DNA of 64,000 nucleotides from Actinomyces mediterranea (GTDB lineage: Bacteria; Actinomycetota; Actinomycetes; Actinomycetales; Actinomycetaceae). The position numbers and the translations under genes are program-made. The notes beneath the pieces are model-generated. The model did not search any database, was not told the DNA's origin, and saw nothing but the letters and a program-made list of their open reading frames with translations. Below are positions 39,290 through 46,054 of this stretch, piece by piece. How positions within the stretch are numbered: the stretch's first letter is position 1; each line of letters begins with the position of its first letter. The stretch covers positions 1-64,000 of the forward strand of contig NZ_FTPB01000002.1 in NCBI RefSeq assembly GCF_900155595.1. Reading direction: 5' to 3'.

Positions 39290-40234
39290 ATGAAGTTCAG
39301 ACCGGGCACCGCCGTCGTGCGCAGGACGCAGACGCATATTCAGATCGGCACGGACGCCGATCATCATGAGATCATCGCCGACCTGCCGAGCAGCGACATC
39401 GCAGCCCTCATCCACGGGGCGAACGCCGCTCTGCCCTCCTACATCCGCCCGACCAGCTCGTGGGGGCGCAGCCCGCGCCTCATCCCCGCGCATTTGCAGG
39501 CGCGCCTGCGCTCCACCGGTTTCGCAGCGAATGACCCTCACAGTGAGCGTCTGCATCTCCTGATCGACGGCGTCACCGAACTGATCCCCCCGCTCATTGA
39601 TCGCCTCCTCGACGAGTACGCCGTCGCGCTGACCATTCGGGACTCATCAAGGGTTGACGAAGGTCTCTCACGCCTCCTGGGCACTCAGCAGCGCGGGACG
39701 ACCCGCACCTCGGCGATCCGACGTTATGTCGAAGAGCGATGGCCGCATGTGGATCTGCGCCCGTCGTCTCTGCCCGACGCGGCGATCATCATCCGTGACC
39801 GGACGATCGGCCTCGATGAGACGAGCGCGTACATCGCACAGGACCTCCCCCATCTCATGGTGTTGCGCACGGAATTCGGGTACGAGATCGGCCCGTACAC
39901 CGTCCCGGGGGTCACCCCGTGCCACCTGTGCGGGGCGCTGCACCGAGCCGATGCAGACCCCCTGGCCCCACTCGTCGATCATTGGGCAGCCTCATGGCCA
40001 CTACTCGCCGCATCGTCGGCGGCGACGAGCCAGGCGGCGTCCATCGCCGCCCAGATGCTCAGTCACTATGAGGAAACACAATCGGCCAACGGAGCAGACG
40101 CCTCTGCCGTCATCATCCGGGTCGATGCGGCGGGGCGGCAGACGCGCGAGGTCGTTCACGCCCACCCGGGATGCGGATGTGGGGCCGCGGGTGCTCCCTT
40201 CAGCATCAACGAGCCCGCCGCTGCACTGCAGTAG
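39290..40234 (+). CDS. Orphan RRE/ThiF-like protein (TOMM cyclodehydratase-like)
   Basis: A 314-residue protein resembling the leader-peptide-binding (RRE plus E1-like) partner of azoline cyclodehydratases. The N-terminus (RPGTAVVRRTQTHIQIG) fits the RRE strand. The C-terminal half has GPYTVPGVTPCHLCGALHRAD, and C211-C214 with C295-C297 make a CxxC/CxC zinc site. No ATP-binding GxGxxG loop is evident, as in inactive E1-like partners. No YcaO gene or precursor peptide is nearby, so azoline synthesis is unlikely. A similar gene follows DUF2342 in mycobacteria (Rv3196-like). It may bind a peptide or protein tail and hand it to the neighbouring proteases. Confidence 0.7.
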   Translation: MKFRPGTAVVRRTQTHIQIGTDADHHEIIADLPSSDIAALIHGANAALPSYIRPTSSWGRSPRLIPAHLQARLRSTGFAANDPHSERLHLLIDGVTELIPPLIDRLLDEYAVALTIRDSSRVDEGLSRLLGTQQRGTTRTSAIRRYVEERWPHVDLRPSSLPDAAIIIRDRTIGLDETSAYIAQDLPHLMVLRTEFGYEIGPYTVPGVTPCHLCGALHRADADPLAPLVDHWAASWPLLAASSAATSQAASIAAQMLSHYEETQSANGADASAVIIRVDAAGRQTREVVHAHPGCGCGAAGAPFSINEPAAALQ

Positions 40235-40264
40235 CACCGCGGCACCATGGCGATGGATCATGCA

Positions 40265-40289
40265 CGGGGATCGACCGAGGCGATCCCCG
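40265..40289. terminator. Bidirectional terminator hairpin
   Basis: CGGGGATCG (40265-40273) and CGATCCCCG (40281-40289) form a perfect 9-base stem with a 7-base loop between the convergent RRE/ThiF-like gene and nagB. No T tract follows. Confidence 0.6.
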
Positions 40290-40311
40290 GTCGACCTCCG
40301 GCTCACATCAC

Positions 40312-41085
40312 TCAGGCGTTCTCCTTGGTCCACACTTCCTTGTAGAAGTCTGCGAGTTCGAGTTCGGACGCCGCGTCCTCGTCAATGATCACGAGAACGT
40401 CGTTGTGGTACTGCAGTGCAGTCGCCGGCCAGCGCTGCGAGACGCCGCCCTCGATCATCTCCTTGACGGCGCGTGCCTTGCCCTTGCCGGTGGCGATGAA
40501 CACGTGCGCGCGCGAGTCCATGATCGTACCGATGCCCTGCGTGACGCAGTGGGTGGGCACCTGGTCGATGTCGCCGTCGAAGAAGCGGGCGTTGTCGCGG
40601 CGTGTCTGTTCGGTGAGGACGCCGACGTGCGTGCGCGAGGACAGGGAGCCGCCGGGCTCGTTGAAGCCGATGTGGCCGTCGGAACCGATGCCGAGGACCT
40701 GGATGTCGATGCCCCCGGCATCCTTGATCGCCTGATCGTAGGCAGCGGCTCCCGCATCAAGGTCCTCCGCCCATCCGTCGGGTCCGTGAGCAGCACCCTC
40801 GGGCATGTCGACGCGTCCGACGAGGTGGCGGCGGATGAAGTTCGCGTACCCCTCGAAGTGGTCGCGCGGCAGGCCGACGTACTCGTCGAGGTTGAACGAC
40901 TTCACCTGTGCGAATGAGATTTCACCCGCCTCGTAGCGGCGAACCAGCTCATCGTAGAGGGGGATCGGAGAGGATCCTGTTGCCAGGCCGAGCACGAAAT
41001 CCGGCTTGGAACGGTAAACTTCGCACACGCGGTCGGCAGCGAGGCGCGCGATTTCTTCTTCACTATTAACAATGGCGATGCGCAT
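40312..41085 (-). CDS. nagB: Glucosamine-6-phosphate deaminase
   Basis: Converts glucosamine-6-phosphate to fructose-6-phosphate and ammonia, the last step of sialic acid and amino-sugar use. The 257 residues show GLATGSSPIPLYDEL, SFNLDEYVGLP, GIGSDGHIGFNEPG with the catalytic region, and THCVTQGIGTIM. The ATG at 41085 has AAAGGA upstream; another ATG lies six bases earlier. It is the last gene of the nan cluster, 63 bases after the hydrolase gene. The deacetylase NagA, needed between NanE and NagB, is not in the window. Confidence 0.96.
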   Translation of the reverse strand: MRIAIVNSEEEIARLAADRVCEVYRSKPDFVLGLATGSSPIPLYDELVRRYEAGEISFAQVKSFNLDEYVGLPRDHFEGYANFIRRHLVGRVDMPEGAAHGPDGWAEDLDAGAAAYDQAIKDAGGIDIQVLGIGSDGHIGFNEPGGSLSSRTHVGVLTEQTRRDNARFFDGDIDQVPTHCVTQGIGTIMDSRAHVFIATGKGKARAVKEMIEGGVSQRWPATALQYHNDVLVIIDEDAASELELADFYKEVWTKENA

Positions 41086-41148
41086 CGTCATTCCTTTCTG
41101 ATGGAGGCAGGCACGAACAGTGCCCAGTGTGTCATATGACCGAGTTCT

Positions 41149-42537
41149 TCATTCGGCGTCCGCAGGTGCGATCCATGCATCCCGCCCGCGCAGGCACCGA
41201 TCCACGAATGGGAGCAGCGCATCCGTCACCCTGTCCCACGTGCTGGTGCCGGGCACCGAGCTCCAGCCGTGCACAGTACCGGGAAAGCAATGCAGTTCAG
41301 CGATGGCACCGCCGCGGATGAGACGCATCGTCCACGCGATCGCCTCATCTCGCAGGACATCTGCAGTGTTGACGGTGACGAACACGGGCGGGAAGGCCGG
41401 GTCGACCCGCCCGATGGGGGGATGCACCTGCCAGGGGCGCGCTCCCGAATCGCAGTACTCACCCCACGACGCAATGGCCGTCGGACGCGGCCAGATGGGC
41501 CCCGTAGCGTAGTCGTAGGTCGAAGTCGTATCAACTGCGGGGTCCAGGCACGGTTCGAAAGCGACGACGCCGCTGATGAGGGCGAGTTCATCGGATCGCA
41601 GGCTCCACAGAACCTGATTCGCCATGCCCGACCCCGCAGAGTCGCCGACGATGATGAGGGGCAGCCCCGCATATCGGTCGAATACGGCGCGCAGCGCGGC
41701 GAGCGTGTCGGCAAGCCCCGCGGGGTAGGGGTATTCGGGGGCGAGTCGATATTCGGGCGTGATCGTCATGAAGCCGCCCCCCAAGCCCCCGCCCCACCTG
41801 CGGGTGTAGTCCTCGATGAAGGTAAGGTTGCGCGGGTCCTCGAATCTTGCCTCGCCGCGAGTGAATCCGCCTCCGTGGATGACGAAGAGGACGGCGCCGA
41901 CGGGCAGTGACTTGTCGGCCAAGACCCGGCACTCCACTCCCCCGAAGTCCTCCACCCGTACCCGGATGCCGTCGGGGATTTCCGGCGGAGTGAAGGTGCG
42001 GGCGGTGACGGCGCGCGACTGCAGGGTCGGGCGCCAACCGGCAAGCGGATCGAGGTCGACCTTGGCCCGCTGATCGGGGGCGCAATACGGGCGGGCGACC
42101 GCGAACTCGGGGACCTCCCGGCCGAGGAAGGCCACCGCCTCGGCATCGTCCCATGGGGCTGCGAGCGTCGGCACCGGTGCCGCGACAACATCCCCGGCGT
42201 CAACGATGAGCGCGAGGATCACCTGCGGGATCGACGCGGCAACCGTCGCGGCGATGGCGGCCCCCGCGCCGACTCCGACGAGGACGACTCCCCGCCCCGG
42301 TGTCGTTGAGACCCGGGAGGCGACGAAATCCGTGGCAGCCCCCGCCCAATCGGGTCCGGCTCCATCCTCGTCAACGCCATCGGCACACAGCCTGCGGACG
42401 AGGATGATGCGCCACTGTGGTGCGAAGAGATCCCGAATAGCATCCAAGTGGTCAGTGTGCCCGGCGGGATCCCCCAAAAGGATCATCGTTCCCCGCTCGT
42501 GAACCCCGTCAACCTCATAACGGCATGTCGTGACCAT
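41149..42537 (-). CDS. Two-part alpha/beta hydrolase, candidate sialate esterase
   Basis: A 462-residue protein with two alpha/beta-hydrolase-like halves. The C-terminal half (about 185-462) is hormone-sensitive-lipase type: oxyanion HGGG (221-224), nucleophile GDSAG (Ser300), acid in VNTADVLRDEA and His in GTVHGW. The N-terminal half (about 15-125) has the core strand and elbow LVGVGAGAA, where Gly replaces the nucleophile Ser, so it is probably inactive. There is no signal peptide. It sits between nanE and nagB. Because no sialate O-acetylesterase gene is otherwise present, I infer that it removes acyl groups from imported sialic acids. A general carboxylesterase is the alternative. Confidence 0.75.
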   Translation of the reverse strand: MVTTCRYEVDGVHERGTMILLGDPAGHTDHLDAIRDLFAPQWRIILVRRLCADGVDEDGAGPDWAGAATDFVASRVSTTPGRGVVLVGVGAGAAIAATVAASIPQVILALIVDAGDVVAAPVPTLAAPWDDAEAVAFLGREVPEFAVARPYCAPDQRAKVDLDPLAGWRPTLQSRAVTARTFTPPEIPDGIRVRVEDFGGVECRVLADKSLPVGAVLFVIHGGGFTRGEARFEDPRNLTFIEDYTRRWGGGLGGGFMTITPEYRLAPEYPYPAGLADTLAALRAVFDRYAGLPLIIVGDSAGSGMANQVLWSLRSDELALISGVVAFEPCLDPAVDTTSTYDYATGPIWPRPTAIASWGEYCDSGARPWQVHPPIGRVDPAFPPVFVTVNTADVLRDEAIAWTMRLIRGGAIAELHCFPGTVHGWSSVPGTSTWDRVTDALLPFVDRCLRGRDAWIAPADAE

Positions 42538-42559
42538 ATCGACTGAATTCGCCGATCCT

Positions 42560-43240
42560 TCAGCGCGTCTCGACGGCGGCAGCGAACCACGAGGTGATCG
42601 ACGTGGGATGAGTGATACCCGTTCCGACGATCACGGCGAACGCCCCAGCCTCCATAGCGGCGGCGGCATCAGCGGGCGTGTGGACGCGCCCCTCGCAGAT
42701 CACTGCGGCGTCGGGGTAGGCGGCGACGATTTCCCTGAGAAGTTCGAGGTCGGGCCCCTCAGTCTTCTCACGGTCGTCACTATACCCGGCGAGGGTCGTC
42801 GAAATGATATCGGCTCCGGCTTCATAAGCCGCTGCCGCGTCAGCGAAGGAGCCGCAGTCAGCCATGACGAGAGTGCCGTCCCCGTGGAGGGCTTCGCAAG
42901 TCTGAGCGAAGCTGCGCCCGTCAAGGCGGGGGCGCGAGGTGGCATCGACGGCGACGATGTCGCTGCCCGCCATGACGCAGGCACGGGCGTGGCGCAGGCT
43001 CGGCGTGATGTACACACCTTCGTGACCCTCTTTCCACAGTCCGATGACGGGGACCTGAACGCGGCCCTTGATGGCGGAGATGTCGGACAGTCCCTGGCAG
43101 CGGATCGCGCTCGCGCCGCCGATTTCCGCTGCCCGCGCGATCTGCGCCATCGTCTCGGGATGGCGCATCGGCTCCCCGGGGTATGCCTGGACGGAGACGA
43201 TGAGTGTGCCGCGAAGTGATTCGATGAGCGGATGAACCAT
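42560..43240 (-). CDS. nanE: N-acetylmannosamine-6-phosphate 2-epimerase
   Basis: Turns ManNAc-6-P into GlcNAc-6-P. The 226-residue TIM barrel has IESLRGTLIVSVQAYPGEPM, GASAIRCQG, PVIGLWKEG with the Lys, DIVAVDATSRPR, VMADCGSFADA and TTLAGYS. All are NanE hallmarks. ATG at 43240 with AGGGAA upstream. The frame is open for 63 more codons upstream, overlapping nanK, but these are unrelated to NanE. Confidence 0.96.
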   Translation of the reverse strand: MVHPLIESLRGTLIVSVQAYPGEPMRHPETMAQIARAAEIGGASAIRCQGLSDISAIKGRVQVPVIGLWKEGHEGVYITPSLRHARACVMAGSDIVAVDATSRPRLDGRSFAQTCEALHGDGTLVMADCGSFADAAAAYEAGADIISTTLAGYSDDREKTEGPDLELLREIVAAYPDAAVICEGRVHTPADAAAAMEAGAFAVIVGTGITHPTSITSWFAAAVETR

Positions 43241-43284
43241 GATGTATTCCCTTTTTCGTGTTTCGATGAGTGCTTCGGAGCGCG

Positions 43285-44244
43285 TCAGCGCGCACCGCGG
43301 CGGTTGAGGTAGTGCAGAACCGCTCCCATCAGCGGGGCGGCGCCAGAGAGTTCGCCTGGGACGATTGCGACTGGGGCGACAGCGCTCATGGCGCTGGAGG
43401 CATAGCCTGCCGCCACGGCGTCCCACCACGCCTCACCCGAGCGGGTCATCGATCCCGACATGATGATGATCGACGGGTCGATCGTGTTGGCGAGTGATCC
43501 GATGCTCTCCCCGAGCGCGTAGGCGGATTCGGTGAAGCAGGAGAGGGCGAGGGCGTGACCGGAGTCCGCGAGTTCTTGGAGTTCGCGGCCATTGCGGGCC
43601 TCGGGGTCGGAGTCTGAGCGGCGCTGGGCGTACCAGGCGGTGACGCCCGACCCCGAGCAGAAGGCTTCGATGTGACCCATACGCCCGCATGAGCATTGCA
43701 TGTCGGGGGCGTAATGGTGGTGGATGTGGCCGACGTGGCCGGCCAGGTAGTGGCTTCCGAATACGACTTCGGAGTCGTGGATGATGGCTCCGCCGATCCC
43801 GGTGCCCACTGCGATGGACAGGACCGTGTCGTATCCGCGTCCGGCCCCCAGGCGCGCTTCGCCGAGGCCGTGGGCGTGGACATCGTTGAGGACCTGCACG
43901 GGCAGTCCGGTAGATGCGCGCAGGCGTTCCCCCAGGGGAGTGCCGCCCCATCCGGGCATCGTGTTGGTTGCGGAGATGATCGACCCGTCAGTGGGGTTGA
44001 CGACGCCAGCGCTGGCGACGGCGATGCCTGTGAGTGCCGGGAAGCGCTGGTGTATCTCCTCGACGAGGCCGCAGATCCTATCGGCGACGGCGGGGCCGCC
44101 TTCGTTGGCCCTCGTTGCGATGGCATCGGACTCGATGATCGACAGTTCGCCTTCGACCTCATCAACGATCGCCCATCCGATCTTCGTGCCGCCGATGTCG
44201 AGCGCGAGAATCGGGAAGGTCTCCTCCACTGGCTGGTCAGACAC
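43285..44244 (-). CDS. nanK: N-acetylmannosamine kinase, ROK family
   Basis: Phosphorylates ManNAc from the lyase reaction. It has 319 residues: ATP-binding LALDIGGTKIGWAIV, catalytic-region NDVHAHGLGEARLGAG, GTGIGGAIIHDSEVV, and the ROK zinc motif GHIHHHYAPDMQCSCGRMGHIEAF. There is no HTH, so it is a kinase and not a regulator. GTG start at 44244 preceded by GAGGAG. It is separated from nanA by a 36-base perfect palindrome. Glucokinase activity cannot be excluded, but the context favours NanK. Confidence 0.92.
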   Translation of the reverse strand: MSDQPVEETFPILALDIGGTKIGWAIVDEVEGELSIIESDAIATRANEGGPAVADRICGLVEEIHQRFPALTGIAVASAGVVNPTDGSIISATNTMPGWGGTPLGERLRASTGLPVQVLNDVHAHGLGEARLGAGRGYDTVLSIAVGTGIGGAIIHDSEVVFGSHYLAGHVGHIHHHYAPDMQCSCGRMGHIEAFCSGSGVTAWYAQRRSDSDPEARNGRELQELADSGHALALSCFTESAYALGESIGSLANTIDPSIIIMSGSMTRSGEAWWDAVAAGYASSAMSAVAPVAIVPGELSGAAPLMGAVLHYLNRRGAR

Positions 44245-44273
44245 TGGATACTCCTCGAAAATTTACGGTGGGT

Positions 44274-44309
44274 CCGGGGGTGGTGGGGCCGCGGCCCCAC
44301 CACCCCCGG
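44274..44309. repeat. 36-base perfect palindrome between nanA and nanK
   Basis: Arms 44274-44290 and 44293-44309 are exact reverse complements around the central GC, all G/C except for the TGGTGG/CCACCA steps. It lies between the nanA stop and the nanK start on the transcribed strand. It could be a partial terminator or an mRNA-stability hairpin that splits the cluster into importer-lyase and downstream parts. There is no T tract. Confidence 0.85.
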
Positions 44310-44318
44310 CGAGTACGA

Positions 44319-45233
44319 TCAGTCGAGCATGCCCGTATCGCGGAGCACCTTCTCGACCCACGCGACGTTGTCACCTTCAAGGGCCTTGACCGGAGTCGGC
44401 ATGTCATTCGTGTCGAAAACTCCGAGCAGCATCAAAGCGGTCTTGAAGGCCCCGATTCCAGCGCCGAAGCCCTGGACTCCGGACACCTGGACGATGCGCA
44501 TGAGGTCGGCGAGGCGGTCCTGTTCGGCGCGAACCGTCTCCCAGTCGCCCACCTGGTAAGCGTCCCATTGGCGCACGTAGCCGTGCGGATCGACGTTGCC
44601 GAGTCCGGGGACGGACCCGTCGGCGCCGGACATGTAAGCGCCGTCGACGACGACTTCGTGTCCGGTGAGCAGCTGAAGCGGGTGCTCCGCCTCGGCATTC
44701 TCACGGCACAGCCAGCGGAATGCGACGTCGTCTCCGGACGAATCCTTGACGCCCGCGATGACGCCCTCTGTGCCGAGATCCATGATCAGCTTGTTCGACA
44801 GCTTTGTGTGGACGCATACGGGGATGTCATAGGCCCAGATCGGCAGGTCTGTCGCCTCGCGTAGCGCGCGGAAGTGCGCATACACCTCGGCCTCGCCCTG
44901 GAGGGCGTAGAACGGGGCGGTCGCGACGACCGCGTCCACGCCGAAGGACTCTGCCTGGCGGATGTGCTCGATGACTCTGTCGGTCTCCGTGTCGATGACA
45001 CCCGCGATGACAGGGATGCGGCCATTGACGCTGGCGATTGCGGCGTCGAGGATCTCAGCGCGGCGGATGGACGTGGAGAACGCCACTTCACCGGAGGAGC
45101 CGAGCACGAACAGGCCGTGGATTCCGGCGTCAATCATGCGATTGACGTGACGGTCTAGTGAAACCGTGTCGAGTGCGCCGTCCTTGTGCGGGATCGCCAA
45201 TGGCGGGATGACGCCGCGGAGCGGAGCGGTCAT
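44319..45233 (-). CDS. nanA: N-acetylneuraminate lyase
   Basis: Cleaves N-acetylneuraminate to ManNAc and pyruvate. The 304-residue DHDPS-family TIM barrel has VLGSSGEVAFS (pyruvate site), catalytic Tyr135 in WAYDIPV and Schiff-base Lys163 in AGVKDSSGD. The family also includes dihydrodipicolinate synthase-like aldolases; the neighbours nanK, nanE and a dedicated importer support the lyase call. Its start overlaps the preceding ATPase stop (ATGA), with the Shine-Dalgarno GAAGGAG inside that gene. Confidence 0.9.
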   Translation of the reverse strand: MTAPLRGVIPPLAIPHKDGALDTVSLDRHVNRMIDAGIHGLFVLGSSGEVAFSTSIRRAEILDAAIASVNGRIPVIAGVIDTETDRVIEHIRQAESFGVDAVVATAPFYALQGEAEVYAHFRALREATDLPIWAYDIPVCVHTKLSNKLIMDLGTEGVIAGVKDSSGDDVAFRWLCRENAEAEHPLQLLTGHEVVVDGAYMSGADGSVPGLGNVDPHGYVRQWDAYQVGDWETVRAEQDRLADLMRIVQVSGVQGFGAGIGAFKTALMLLGVFDTNDMPTPVKALEGDNVAWVEKVLRDTGMLD

Positions 45234-46054
45234 TTCTTGTCTCCTTCAAGAGTCGGGTGCAACAGGGACGGCGCTGCGCCGAGCAGCGTACGCGTGTAGG
45301 GGTCTTTCGGATTGGCGAGCAACTCGGCCGCGGGCCCCTCCTCCACGACAAGTCCCTTGTTCATGACGGCAATGCGATCGGAGATGTAACGGACTGTCTG
45401 GATGTCGTGAGAGATGAAGACCATTGCGAGGTTGAGCTCCCTCTTGAGGTCGGTGAGCAGGTTGAGAACCTGGGCGCGCACCGAGACGTCGAGGGCAGAG
45501 GTCGGCTCGTCGGCGATGATCGCGTCGGGGCCGAGTGACAGCGCCCTCGCAATGGCGACGCGCTGGCGCTGGCCGCCGGAGAGCTGGCCAGGCAGGGTCT
45601 CGAGGGCGGATGAAGGCAGGCCCACCATGGAGATGAGTTCCATGACTCGCTTCTGCCGTTCGGCCTCGGTGCCGATCTTGTGGACGCGCATCGGGTCGGC
45701 GAGTTGATCGCGGACGATCATTCGCGGGTTGAGCGCGGTCGCCGGGTCCTGGAAGACGACGGAGACGACTCGTCCGATACGGCGGCGGGCCTCAGCGGTC
45801 CGCTTGGTCACTTCCTCGCCGTTGAAGTACACGTGTCCGGCGGTGGGGGCGACGAGGCCGCACATGACGTTGGCGGTCGTCGACTTGCCGCAGCCGGACT
45901 CGCCGACAAGGCCGAGCGTCTGTCCGCGCATGACGGCGAGGTTGACGCCGCGCACCGCGTGAACCTTATTCGGTTTGAATAGCGAACCCGTTCGCGAGGT
46001 GAAGGAAACTTCAACATCCTTGAGTTCGATGATCGGGGTGTGTGCGGAAGTCAT
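45230..46054 (-). CDS. Peptide-family ABC transporter ATPase (DppF-like), sialic acid importer
   Basis: Second ATPase of the importer. It has 274 residues: Walker A GESGCGKS, Q-loop VFQDPATALNPRM, signature LSGGQRQRVAIARAL, Walker B AIIADEPTSALD, switch FISHDI. The C-terminal oligopeptide-type extension includes NPKDPYTRTLL. It pairs with the ATPase half of the fusion protein upstream. It is translationally coupled on both sides (TGATG at 46054, ATGA with nanA). Confidence 0.93.
   Translation of the reverse strand: MTSAHTPIIELKDVEVSFTSRTGSLFKPNKVHAVRGVNLAVMRGQTLGLVGESGCGKSTTANVMCGLVAPTAGHVYFNGEEVTKRTAEARRRIGRVVSVVFQDPATALNPRMIVRDQLADPMRVHKIGTEAERQKRVMELISMVGLPSSALETLPGQLSGGQRQRVAIARALSLGPDAIIADEPTSALDVSVRAQVLNLLTDLKRELNLAMVFISHDIQTVRYISDRIAVMNKGLVVEEGPAAELLANPKDPYTRTLLGAAPSLLHPTLEGDKK

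Noticed and set aside
39290-40234. A thiazole/oxazole-modified peptide biosynthesis cluster
   Set aside because: Only one TOMM-like protein is present; no YcaO, dehydrogenase or Cys/Ser/Thr-rich precursor lies within several kb.
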